A stretch of DNA of 33,902 nucleotides from Caryophanales bacterium (GTDB lineage Bacteria; Bacillota; Bacilli; Paenibacillales; CANHCR01), in assembly GCA_947459205.1 (NCBI GenBank), contig CANHCR010000026.1, positions 1 to 33,902 of the forward strand. The letters are read 5' to 3'. How positions within the stretch are numbered: the first letter of the stretch is position 1; every line of letters starts with the position of its first letter. Of the stretch, positions 14,990-23,393 are shown one piece after another. Position numbers and translations under genes: made by a program. A model generated the notes under the pieces. The model ran no database searches. It was not told where the DNA came from and saw only the letters and a list, made by a program, of their open reading frames with translations.

Positions 14990-16733
14990 CACCTACCTCA
15001 TCGCCCCAATATTGATTGCAAAATTGGATAAATTGCAGGCGATCGGCAGCATTCATCTGTTCAAGCATTGCCCGTTTCGATGCCAAAGTGAGCGGTTTTC
15101 CAGGGATATAAGTTTGATTGCGCCAAATCGCTACATCGCGGTCGACAAACGAATATGAACCTTCACCAGTTAGTGGTACACATTCCGTCACTCGCTCGAT
15201 GTATCGACGCCCATCGATGTCGCGCCGCAAATGAACATTAAAATGGAGCACCGACACTACCTGCTGTTCCGCCATCTTTTCCTGTGAAAAGACACCCGTT
15301 TTCAGCAATGAATTGCGCAGCGAAAAGATCAAATCGGAAAACGTTTTGGCGTGATGCGTAAACAAAGTAAACAAACTGGCGACCTGTGCCGCTTGAATCA
15401 TCCACGCCGCCACGGCATCGCTCGCGACCTCGCCGATAATGTTGACTGTACCGTCCGTCTTTTTTTGCACATCTAAGCCTTGCTGACCGCTAATTTCTTC
15501 CGTCTCGCGAAAAGACAAGATGTTTCGCTCCGGGTAGAGTGAGCGTAACCGCAATTCAAACGCCATTTCCTGCACACGGATGTTGTATGCCTCATCAATC
15601 TGCTCGACAAGTGCCATCAATAGCGTCGTTTTACCGCTGCCTTGTGCACCTGTCACTGCGGTGACACGTGCCCCTTTGATGAGGTAGGTCAGCAATTGAA
15701 TGAGGAAAGTTGCCTCCTCATCACGGAGCAACTGTTCAAGCGAAACATGACGAGTGTCGAATTTTCGCACAAAAAACGCCCACGATTCGGAAAACGGCGG
15801 CCTCACAACGACCACCCGACTGCCGTCTGCCATTTGGTTCACTTTGTACCCATTGCGCTCGGACAATTGTCCAGGGTAATTGAATTTGTAGATGTTTTGA
15901 CAAACGCGCTTCAACTCCTCCGCCGATCCAAATGACAGGCATTGCATGTGAATCGATTTGCCGCGAAAGAAAATCCAAATACTGTCGTAGTCGTAGGCAC
16001 CGCGGCGCAATCCTTCCTCATCGCTCGAACGATCGCCATAAAATGAGGGCATGCCAGACACGCCACCAGACACGCCGTCAATCGCCATATCACGAAGTTC
16101 ATCGACCGCGCCAAATCCGAGCATTTGCCGATACAATGTTTGTGTGATGAGCATCAATTGATCGCTAGGAGTCATATGGGGCCGTTCGCGTGTGTATAGA
16201 CGGCGAACATCATCGGCCGTCAATTTGTTACTAGTCAACGTCATTTTATCTAGCATCACACTGAGCGCCTGCATGCCGTGCTTCTTTTTGAAGTTGTACA
16301 ATAAAATATCAAACTGTATCTGATCAGTGAGTCGCTCGCGCATGGAGGTAGGCAGAAACCGTTGGTACGTTTCATCATCCCAGCGAAAGGCATGCATCAA
16401 CTCATCGAAAATAAACTGCAACACAAATTGTTTATCTTGTACATTACCGCCCGTACAACCGCTAATCGCTTTTTTTATCGCGGTTCGCCGGTTACGAAGC
16501 CGTTGGTACTCTTCCTCGGAAACACCGAACGTTCGCAAATCGGCATAGAGAGTATCCTGCAAGACGGTTCTTAAGTGGACTTTCAATTGCGTCCAATCGT
16601 GAGCGGTCTTCGTGGACGGAGACACGGTTTTCGGCCGCTTACTGCGCACGGTGAACATTCTCAGAAAAATATAGAGGGCAATGAATGTGGCAAACAAGCA
16701 AATCAGCAAAAAATGAAGGGATGGCGTCAACAA
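14949..16733 (-). CDS. tadA: TadA/CpaF-type secretion ATPase
   Basis: A 594-aa ATPase that would power pilus assembly or secretion. Unusually, residues 5-25 form an N-terminal membrane segment. The CpaF-like N-domain spans about 50-330. The motor domain has Walker A GAQGSGKTT (362-370), a modified Asp box VQEMAFEL (387-394), Walker B NIIGEVA (431-437) and a His box THHAKT (459-464). In canonical CpaF the Walker B is followed by Arg (GEVR); here it is Ala. The start is TTG 16733 with AAGGTG upstream, overlapping the TadZ-like gene by 7 nt. Confidence 0.85.
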   Translation of the reverse strand: MLTPSLHFLLICLFATFIALYIFLRMFTVRSKRPKTVSPSTKTAHDWTQLKVHLRTVLQDTLYADLRTFGVSEEEYQRLRNRRTAIKKAISGCTGGNVQDKQFVLQFIFDELMHAFRWDDETYQRFLPTSMRERLTDQIQFDILLYNFKKKHGMQALSVMLDKMTLTSNKLTADDVRRLYTRERPHMTPSDQLMLITQTLYRQMLGFGAVDELRDMAIDGVSGGVSGMPSFYGDRSSDEEGLRRGAYDYDSIWIFFRGKSIHMQCLSFGSAEELKRVCQNIYKFNYPGQLSERNGYKVNQMADGSRVVVVRPPFSESWAFFVRKFDTRHVSLEQLLRDEEATFLIQLLTYLIKGARVTAVTGAQGSGKTTLLMALVEQIDEAYNIRVQEMAFELRLRSLYPERNILSFRETEEISGQQGLDVQKKTDGTVNIIGEVASDAVAAWMIQAAQVASLFTLFTHHAKTFSDLIFSLRNSLLKTGVFSQEKMAEQQVVSVLHFNVHLRRDIDGRRYIERVTECVPLTGEGSYSFVDRDVAIWRNQTYIPGKPLTLASKRAMLEQMNAADRLQFIQFCNQYWGDEVGDETNVSNETIETS

Positions 16734-17542
16734 CTGGGCACCTTATCAAATAGCGCTTGTACACATGTTCTAAATTCTAGCAAACAACGCGCCAGTAGCC
16801 CCCGGTCCGTTCGTTCCGAGCGAAATAAATGTCTCAAAAAGAGTTCGGCAAACTCACCCTCGTTTGCAGCATTTCGTAATTCCGTACAATACGGAATCGC
16901 AAACATCGGATAGCGCGCTCCATATATTTTTTTCAGTTGTTGTGCGTTCAAGCGTGCAGATGCGTCATAATCGGCGACAATAAATAGCGTCCGTTCCGGC
17001 CACTGATGTTGTTTGCTATGAAATTTTTCGAAAAAATGACGCAGTCGGTGCTCGTTTTGTTCCAAGCAGACGACCAGTACATCGACTTCATCAATCGTCG
17101 CAGAGTATTGCGGATCTACGACAACATCAGGCAAACGAATGAGCGATGCGGGATATTCTGCTCGTAATTGGCGGAGCAACTGGCGAATAACGGCAGGGCG
17201 TAATGACGGCAACTGATGCAGACGACTTTCCGGTAACCAATCGAGCCGACCTTTTAAAATCGATTGGACATAGTCGCGAACATGCACTTGAGAAACATAG
17301 CCATGTGATAGCGCTCGAAGCAGGCCGTCAACCCCTGCACGTCCGGCAAAACTTTCTGGCAAGTGAGCGAACGACGGCATGCGCCGCGCAAGCATTGCCT
17401 CCATGCTCGTTGGTGAATCGCACAAATGGCTTAGCAATACGTGTTCATTATTGTTGAGTGCTACGGTCAGTGCGCAACCCAGCTGAATCGAATCAACTGC
17501 GGGCATGCCGCGATACATACCTAAAAAACCGATGACTGTCAT
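16727..17542 (-). CDS. TadZ/CpaE-like localisation protein with degenerate P-loop
   Basis: A 271-aa protein. The N-terminus reads MTVIGFLGMYRGMPAVDS, aligning by pattern with the MinD/ParA-type starts of TadZ proteins, where a Gly-rich loop with Lys and Ser/Thr would follow the first strand. Here that loop has no Lys. A later strand TIDEVDVLVVCLEQN fits the fold. In Tad systems TadZ proteins place the machine at a site in the cell. Position between the kinase and TadA genes (ATGA overlap with the kinase gene, 7-nt overlap with tadA) supports the assignment. It probably does not hydrolyse ATP. Confidence 0.6.
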   Translation of the reverse strand: MTVIGFLGMYRGMPAVDSIQLGCALTVALNNNEHVLLSHLCDSPTSMEAMLARRMPSFAHLPESFAGRAGVDGLLRALSHGYVSQVHVRDYVQSILKGRLDWLPESRLHQLPSLRPAVIRQLLRQLRAEYPASLIRLPDVVVDPQYSATIDEVDVLVVCLEQNEHRLRHFFEKFHSKQHQWPERTLFIVADYDASARLNAQQLKKIYGARYPMFAIPYCTELRNAANEGEFAELFLRHLFRSERTDRGLLARCLLEFRTCVQALFDKVPSC

Positions 17543-19026
17543 GAGCGAATCCTCTCTTTTTTTCGATTAGCGATCCATTTTTGCAACCATGCGCCAAGCC
17601 GACCGCCCGAGCCATCGGCGCTCGCTGTTTCTAATCCTAGCAACTTGCTGACAAACGAAACGACCTCTTCCCCCGGTTGAAGCGGATTCGGACAAAACGG
17701 TGCATCATGAATCTGCGCATCCGTTAAATGTACTCTGCTAAGCGCAGTCGCAGTCTGTTGCGAAGCGGCTAGCATCAGCAATACTCTCATTCGTTCTTGC
17801 AAAGATGGCGGATACTCGCTGTATTGCATATTCTCACTGTGCGCCAGACTCACACCGAGCAAACCGCCAAACGCCGTCACCACTGGTACATCCGCACGCG
17901 CGAATTCACCCTCCTGCGCTACACTCAACTCGCTGCCAAAATCAAACACCAAATCGTCGTAACCAGCATAGAGCCAAACCGCCATATCCAAACTTTGCAC
18001 GTCCAAAAAGTAGTCGACACCAAATTTATGCGCAGTCGCTCGTTGCTCACGTAACATACGACCGAGAATGGGGTAGTTATTCTGTTCAATGAGCGCAACA
18101 CGTCGTCCGGCATGCGCCAAACTATGAGCAATCATCAGCGCGCCATGTGTGCAACCAGAACGTCCTGCGATTCCTCTGCAAACGATGACTTTCGTCGCAC
18201 TTTTCCTTCTGCTCTCGGGAAAACTGTGTAGCGGGAAGCGTAGTTTTTGCTCGATGACACGCAATGCTTCCATCAACACTGAAGCGGAAGCAGGACGCAC
18301 TGTTGGATCAGGATGTAGCAGTTTTTCTAGCAGTTGCACAACAAACGCGGGAACATGTTGCAGATCGATCGAATCATCCGTGCCATGAAACCCGGCGAAA
18401 TTGCCGCCACTAACCAAGTAATACATCAGCGCACCGAGTGAATATAAATCCGAACGTGCGTCACAAGATTTTCCCGCCCATTGTTCAGGCGAGGCGAAAC
18501 CGGCCGAGGCAAACGGTAACGTTTCACCCATCCGCATGGATGACGATTGCCGCGCAATCCCGAAATCAATCAATTTGACGCGCCACCGTTCATCGACCAT
18601 CAGATTGTCCGGTTTTAAATCGCGATGAACAATCGCAGGTTCCACCTGTTCATGCATATAGACATACAAATCACACACTTGGATTGCAATCTGGATGACC
18701 GTTTGTAGTTCAATCGAGCGACCGAGACGCTCGAACTTCGCACGCAACGTTTCACCGACAACATAGTCCATCACGATGCACAGTTGGTTTTGTTGGTGCC
18801 GTGCGAACACATCAACTACACGCGGTATGTGCGGATGATCAAGGCTACTCAACATGCGTGCCTCCGCAAGTTGCGTTTGAATGTCAGCACCTTCCACCAC
18901 TTTCACTGCCCATCGCTTGCCGTTTAATTTGCAATCCTCCGCCAAGTAGACGGTTCCCATACTGCCTTTGCCGATCACTTTCAACAAGCGGTAGCGCTCA
19001 TTCAACAATTCGGAAGATAGGTTCAC
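17539..19026 (-). CDS. Serine/threonine protein kinase fused to a MinD-like domain
   Basis: The 495-aa protein has an N-terminal Hanks-type kinase (about 10-265) with GKGSMGTV (19-26), Lys42 in WAVKVVE, HRDLKPDN (134-141) and DFG (154-156), so it should be active. There is no C-terminal membrane helix or PASTA repeat, unlike PrkC. From about residue 272 a second domain begins KVIVCRGIAGRSGCTHGALM, then RRVALIEQN, resembling a MinD/ParA ATPase whose P-loop has lost its Lys. The kinase sits between the FHA gene (GTGA overlap) and the TadZ-like gene (ATGA overlap). This suggests it phosphorylates Tad components read by the FHA protein. Confidence 0.88.
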   Translation of the reverse strand: MNLSSELLNERYRLLKVIGKGSMGTVYLAEDCKLNGKRWAVKVVEGADIQTQLAEARMLSSLDHPHIPRVVDVFARHQQNQLCIVMDYVVGETLRAKFERLGRSIELQTVIQIAIQVCDLYVYMHEQVEPAIVHRDLKPDNLMVDERWRVKLIDFGIARQSSSMRMGETLPFASAGFASPEQWAGKSCDARSDLYSLGALMYYLVSGGNFAGFHGTDDSIDLQHVPAFVVQLLEKLLHPDPTVRPASASVLMEALRVIEQKLRFPLHSFPESRRKSATKVIVCRGIAGRSGCTHGALMIAHSLAHAGRRVALIEQNNYPILGRMLREQRATAHKFGVDYFLDVQSLDMAVWLYAGYDDLVFDFGSELSVAQEGEFARADVPVVTAFGGLLGVSLAHSENMQYSEYPPSLQERMRVLLMLAASQQTATALSRVHLTDAQIHDAPFCPNPLQPGEEVVSFVSKLLGLETASADGSGGRLGAWLQKWIANRKKERIRS

Positions 19027-20231
19027 AGTTCGTCCACCTCTTGCAAAATGAATTGCGCACGACCGACAGCAAGCACATCTCCCACCATAAATGGGTGGAC
19101 TTTATACGGAATAAGCAGTTGATCATTAAGTAACGTGCCATTGCGCGAGCCCAGATCGCGAACGAAGTAGCGGCCCTCGTCGCAAGTGCATTCGACCTGC
19201 AATCTTGAAACAGAAGGTTCCGACAAAACAAAGTTCGCTACCTGCTCATCACGTCCGATGACAAACGGCCAGTGAGATAGTTCGATGCGTTCTCCGCTGT
19301 CTGGGTTGATTAGATAGGGTTGAATTTTACGTAGCGCTGGCGGACGATTGCTTAACACCACGGTGCGATGATAGTAATCATCTTCAATCGCCGGCAATGG
19401 CAGTGGCTCTACATTTTCCGCAAGCGGCAACGAAACCTGTTCAGCAATCACAGCCTCATTGGATCGCACGATAAAACTGATGGCGAACGCCAAGCAAAAT
19501 CCGCTGGAGACAAACAACAAGAATGTATCCCCTGTCCACCACCAAACGCCAAATGCACCGAGCACACCGCACGCTGTCACACTTCGAATCACGTTCGTCC
19601 ATTGTGTCGGTCGCACCAACGGCTTCACAACACTTACAGGTTCCGAACGCTCGTCCCGAACATCAAGTGTCTCAGCCGTCTCGAACACCTGACTCCATTG
19701 AAATGGCGCTCGCAATCCCACATCACCAAGCGCGTTCAGCATCGCTCTTGTCTCGTCGGCAACATACGGTCGCAACTTTTGGCAAAATGCAAGCCACTGT
19801 TCGCCCGAACGTTGTCGTTGCTTCATTTGTAGCGGCAGATGGATGAAAAAATAATGCCCGTTCGACGGCTCCACAAACACATAGTCGGGGTCAAACAAAA
19901 ACTGCTCTTCATGCAGCAAATAACTATCCGACATCTGCAATACGCGTTGCCAACTGTTTAAGAGTCGCAGTAAATCATCATGCCGCAACCGATTACTGCG
20001 CAACACCTGACTAAGCATGCGCTTGCCTTCATGAACGAAATACAGCGACACGAAACCATCGAGTTCGTCACATCGCATGTTCAGTACATGCGGAATGTCA
20101 TGCAACAACTGCATTTGAAACGCGTGGACCATCAAATCATCGCGCGAAAGCGGTCCATCTCTGCCACGCACCATCAATGATTGTCCGTATGTATCTACGA
20201 ATTCACATTCTATGTTTGCTGCAAAAATCAT
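19023..20231 (-). CDS. Membrane FHA-domain protein with N-terminal DUF6382-like domain
   Basis: The 402-aa protein has an N-terminal domain (about 1-175) like the DUF6382 part of Bacillota FHA proteins, two close membrane segments (about 215-260), and a C-terminal FHA domain (about 320-398) with FVIGRDEQVANF, SVSRLQVEC and DLGSRNGTLLND. FHA domains bind phosphothreonine; the usual SRxH motif is SRLQ here. It heads the operon directly after a sigma-A promoter and overlaps the kinase gene by 4 nt, so it is the likely membrane receptor for the kinase. TAGGAG 6 nt before ATG 20231 sets the start. Confidence 0.85.
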   Translation of the reverse strand: MIFAANIECEFVDTYGQSLMVRGRDGPLSRDDLMVHAFQMQLLHDIPHVLNMRCDELDGFVSLYFVHEGKRMLSQVLRSNRLRHDDLLRLLNSWQRVLQMSDSYLLHEEQFLFDPDYVFVEPSNGHYFFIHLPLQMKQRQRSGEQWLAFCQKLRPYVADETRAMLNALGDVGLRAPFQWSQVFETAETLDVRDERSEPVSVVKPLVRPTQWTNVIRSVTACGVLGAFGVWWWTGDTFLLFVSSGFCLAFAISFIVRSNEAVIAEQVSLPLAENVEPLPLPAIEDDYYHRTVVLSNRPPALRKIQPYLINPDSGERIELSHWPFVIGRDEQVANFVLSEPSVSRLQVECTCDEGRYFVRDLGSRNGTLLNDQLLIPYKVHPFMVGDVLAVGRAQFILQEVDEL

Positions 20232-20280
20232 CTCACACTCCTATCTTCTGATTTGGATAATCATTAGATTTTCCTACTAA

Positions 20281-20309
20281 AATATACCATTTCCAATTTA
20301 TGATTTCAA
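20281..20309 (-). promoter_or_regulatory. Promoter of the FHA/kinase/Tad operon
   Basis: On the minus strand, -35 TTGAAA (20309-20304) and -10 TATATT (20286-20281) are separated by exactly 17 nt, in a very AT-rich stretch between an upstream terminator and the FHA gene. No internal terminator was seen down to 10379, so this promoter may drive the whole ten-kilobase block. Confidence 0.65.
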
Positions 20310-20350
20310 TTATTTTCCACTAGTTCAAAAATTGTTCAATAAGTGTCTAC

Positions 20351-20382
20351 AAAAAAACTGCCCGCAATCAATCGCAGGCAGT
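20351..20382 (-). terminator. Rho-independent terminator of the pyrD-to-HAD operon
   Basis: On the minus strand ACTGCCTGCG pairs with the matching arm TGCGGGCAGT (10 bp including two G-T pairs) around a short loop and is followed by TTTTTTT. It begins 17 nt after the HAD gene stop. Confidence 0.85.
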
Positions 20383-20398
20383 CCCTTCAATACCAACA

Positions 20399-21190
20399 TC
20401 AAAGCAAATATTTTTTTAAGGCATGATACACACCGTCGTCATTGTTGGAGGCCGTCACATCATCCGCGAGCGCCTTCAAATCTTCAGGCGCATTCGCCAC
20501 GGCAACGCCAACACCGGCATACGCAATCATTTCACGATCATTGTAATAGTTACCGATGGCTAACACCTCACTGCGATCAATCCCGTAGCGCACACACAAA
20601 CGCGCCAACGCCGCTCCTTTCGAAATGTCAGGCACCATAAAATCAATGAAGCGCGCATCGCTGCGAATCATGTTCAACCCATGGGCAATCGCCGCACAGT
20701 CGCGCTCAATGACATCCATCTGCGCTTGCTCCCCGAACAACGTCAGCTTAACAATCGGTTCTGTCAGCGTCATCACATCATCGAGCAGCACCGGCTCAAT
20801 CAAAAAATGCTGGTACATTTGCTGCTCGTATTCGCCCATCGTTTCACAATACAAATGGTCGACCGAACACAAGTCAAAATGGACGTTGTGACTGCGGCAA
20901 TATTCAATAACTGGACGCACGTCAGCGACCGCAAACGACGAACTTTCAAGCACGCGATACGGCGCCGAATGACAGGTCACACCTCCATTGTGACTGAGCA
21001 TGTAGCCGCTAATCCCCAGTTTTTCAAACACTGGCAACGTATTCGCAGGCCCGCGCCCTGTACAGAGCGCCACCATCACACCGTTCGCAAATGCAGTAGC
21101 AACCGCATCCCGCACCCGCTCCGTCAGACGATGTTCGTCATTGACCAGCGTGCCGTCGACATCAAGCGCAATTAACTTTATTTTATTCAT
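20399..21190 (-). CDS. Cof-type HAD-IIB sugar/nucleotide phosphatase
   Basis: A 263-aa cytoplasmic phosphatase of the HAD superfamily, C2B cap type. Motif I is LDVDGTLVND (9-18), motif II CTGR near residue 43, motif III Lys in the ISKGAAL segment, and motif IV GNYYNDREMI. The length fits the YcsE/YwtE/YkrA group, which dephosphorylates small metabolites with low specificity. ATG 21190 follows GAGGA and overlaps the RsuA-type gene by 8 nt. It is the last gene before a strong terminator. In motif IV, GN-Y-ND replaces the usual GDxxND (Asp to Asn), a change also common in this subgroup. Confidence 0.9.
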   Translation of the reverse strand: MNKIKLIALDVDGTLVNDEHRLTERVRDAVATAFANGVMVALCTGRGPANTLPVFEKLGISGYMLSHNGGVTCHSAPYRVLESSSFAVADVRPVIEYCRSHNVHFDLCSVDHLYCETMGEYEQQMYQHFLIEPVLLDDVMTLTEPIVKLTLFGEQAQMDVIERDCAAIAHGLNMIRSDARFIDFMVPDISKGAALARLCVRYGIDRSEVLAIGNYYNDREMIAYAGVGVAVANAPEDLKALADDVTASNNDDGVYHALKKYLL

Positions 21191-21920
21191 GACGATTCCT
21201 CAAACCTTTCCATTCTTCTTCCGTCAACTCGCGCACAGCCCCGAGCGCCAACGTTTCATCCAATACAAGCGCGCCCATCGCCAGCCGCTTCAAATACAGC
21301 ACCTGTTTGCCACGAGCGAGGAACATGCGCTTCACCTGGTGAAATTTGCCCTCAGTAATCGTCAAACGAATGCTGCTCTGTTCACTCGCCACATCGGCCC
21401 GATCAATCACTAGTTGTGCCGGCAATGTCACATATCCATCATCGAGCGTCACCCCTTCGGAAAAGGCGGCGACATCCGCATCGTCAACGATTCCTTGAAC
21501 CAGCGCATGATACGTTTTCGCGACATGCTTGCGCGGCGACAATAAATCGTGCGCCAACTGTCCATCATTCGTCAGCAACAGCAACCCTTCCGTATCGCGG
21601 TCAAGCCGTCCCACCGGGAACAACTCAAAATGCGCATACTCCGCAGGCAGCAAATCGAGTACCGTACGCAGACGCCGATCTTCCGTCGCACTGATTACGC
21701 CCGCCGGCTTGTTCATCATCAAATAGACAAATTCGCGGTAGACGACACGTTCGCCCGCCACCATGACAACCGCAGTCTCAACGTTTACCTTAAGACCGTT
21801 GTCTTTGACGAGAACGCCGTCCACCGACACTTCTCCGCGCTTCACAAGCGCCTTGATTTCACTCCGTGTGCCGACGCCCATGTGACCTAGCAGTTTATCC
21901 AAACGCAGCCAATTGCTCAA
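21183..21920 (-). CDS. RsuA/RluB-family rRNA pseudouridine synthase
   Basis: A 245-aa enzyme that converts a uridine in rRNA to pseudouridine. It starts with an S4 RNA-binding domain (LRLDKLLGHMG, VKRGEVSVDG), followed by YLMMNKPAG and the catalytic loop GRLDRDTEGLLLLTNDG with its essential Asp, then KTYHALV and FHQVKRMF. The S4 plus catalytic layout fits RsuA (16S position 516), but RluB/E-type specificity cannot be excluded. The start is TTG 21920: GGAGG lies 8 nt upstream and the codon overlaps the previous stop (TTGA). The frame opens a further 5 codons upstream. Confidence 0.92.
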   Translation of the reverse strand: MSNWLRLDKLLGHMGVGTRSEIKALVKRGEVSVDGVLVKDNGLKVNVETAVVMVAGERVVYREFVYLMMNKPAGVISATEDRRLRTVLDLLPAEYAHFELFPVGRLDRDTEGLLLLTNDGQLAHDLLSPRKHVAKTYHALVQGIVDDADVAAFSEGVTLDDGYVTLPAQLVIDRADVASEQSSIRLTITEGKFHQVKRMFLARGKQVLYLKRLAMGALVLDETLALGAVRELTEEEWKGLRNRHE

Positions 21921-23368
21921 GATAGTCGCCTCCACGTTTGCGGATACTCATTTTTCACAATCCCTTGTTGCCATTTGCCCCAACCGAGCGGATACGGACC
22001 CAAACAGATCAACACATAGCGTTTATCGGCTGCTGTGCCGGAATAGCCATCTGCAAACTGCAAATGTTCAAACGGCACGTCCAGTGTCTCGCCGCGCAAA
22101 TAGCGCTGCAACCGTTCGTCATCGAGCGATAAAGAAAGCGAACATTGCGCATCGCCGACTCGCATCGCAAGCGCCAAAGCATGCGCAGGTTCGAACCGAT
22201 TCTTTTTGAGCACGCCGACATATTGCCCCGGTCTGACGACTTTCAAGCCGTCCAAATCTGGCGTTACTTCACTCATCCGATAGACATGGTCGCCGTACGT
22301 CACAAAGCGTTCACCGTGCCAATCGAGCGTCGTCTGTTCCCGCAAAAATTGATGTAAGTCTTGCAAATGCAGCGCTGCACGCGCGGCCGGACGCGCCTCG
22401 CGTTGCCGCACATCGCGTTCGTTCGCTACTTGCTCCTCACGCTCGCCACGTTTGCCGAGCAAAGCGACAAAATGCCCTTCACCATCAAGCAGATGCGGCC
22501 ATAGCCGAACCGAGCGCGCGGCTAGCATACGTTGCTCGTCCGTCGCATCCATACCAAACGTTTGTCCCGCCGCAAATCCCGGCGAACGCTTCACATCCAA
22601 CCATTCAAAGTCTTCATGCTCCGCCAAGAACTCAAGCATCATCCGCTCATTTTCTTCGACCGCGAACGTGCACGTCGAGTAGACGAGCCGCCCGCCCGGC
22701 GCCAGCATGAGCGCCGCATGACGCAAAATATCGCGCTGCATCGCCGTACATTTGACGATGGACTGTTCGCTCCATTCGCGCCACATGTTCTCATCCTTAC
22801 GAAACATGCCCTCTCCGGAACAAGGAGCATCGACCAATATTTTATCGAAAAAGCCGACAAACCGCCGACTCATGCGGTGCGGTGATTCGTTCAAGACGAG
22901 CGAATTGCGCACGCCGAACAATTCCAAATTTTTGACGAGCGCCTTCGTCCGTTCCGCACTCTGATCGTTACTGACAAGCAAGCCGCGCCCGTGCAACTTA
23001 GCCGCCAATTGCGTCGACTTCCCGCCCGGCGCCGCACACAAATCGAGCACCTTGTCGCCCGGCTCGACGCCGAGCAGTTCCCCCGGTGCCATCGCACTCG
23101 GTTCCTGAATATAATAAAGACCGGCGTGGTAATACGGATGGCGCCCCGGCCGGTCCTGCTCATTGTAATAGTAAGCATGCTCCGCCCAAGTCACGGGACG
23201 AAGCTGAAACGGCGTCTCGGCAGCGAACGACTCTACCTTCACTTTCAGTGGATTGAAGCGTAAGCCATAATGGCGCGGTTGCTCATAACTCTCCAAAAAT
23301 GCATCAAATTGCTCACCTAATTGCCGTTTCATCCGCTCGACAAATACATCAGGCAGTTTGACCGCCAT
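21917..23368 (-). CDS. rsmF: RsmF-like rRNA cytosine-C5 methyltransferase
   Basis: A 483-aa SAM-dependent enzyme of the NOL1/NOP2/Sun family. The methyltransferase core has VLDLCAAPGGKSTQLA (SAM binding), ILVDAPCSGEGMF (catalytic Cys) and LVYSTCTF (second Cys). A C-terminal extension (about 300-483) is rich in Arg and contains a PUA-like segment, as in YebU/RsmF. GGAGGTGAGGAG right before ATG 23368 sets the start; the frame opens 13 codons earlier. It lies 25 nt after the ABC permease and overlaps the pseudouridine synthase gene by 4 nt, giving a pair of rRNA modification enzymes. Confidence 0.9.
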   Translation of the reverse strand: MAVKLPDVFVERMKRQLGEQFDAFLESYEQPRHYGLRFNPLKVKVESFAAETPFQLRPVTWAEHAYYYNEQDRPGRHPYYHAGLYYIQEPSAMAPGELLGVEPGDKVLDLCAAPGGKSTQLAAKLHGRGLLVSNDQSAERTKALVKNLELFGVRNSLVLNESPHRMSRRFVGFFDKILVDAPCSGEGMFRKDENMWREWSEQSIVKCTAMQRDILRHAALMLAPGGRLVYSTCTFAVEENERMMLEFLAEHEDFEWLDVKRSPGFAAGQTFGMDATDEQRMLAARSVRLWPHLLDGEGHFVALLGKRGEREEQVANERDVRQREARPAARAALHLQDLHQFLREQTTLDWHGERFVTYGDHVYRMSEVTPDLDGLKVVRPGQYVGVLKKNRFEPAHALALAMRVGDAQCSLSLSLDDERLQRYLRGETLDVPFEHLQFADGYSGTAADKRYVLICLGPYPLGWGKWQQGIVKNEYPQTWRRLS

Positions 23369-23393
23369 CTCCTCACCTCCCAATATCAATCCA

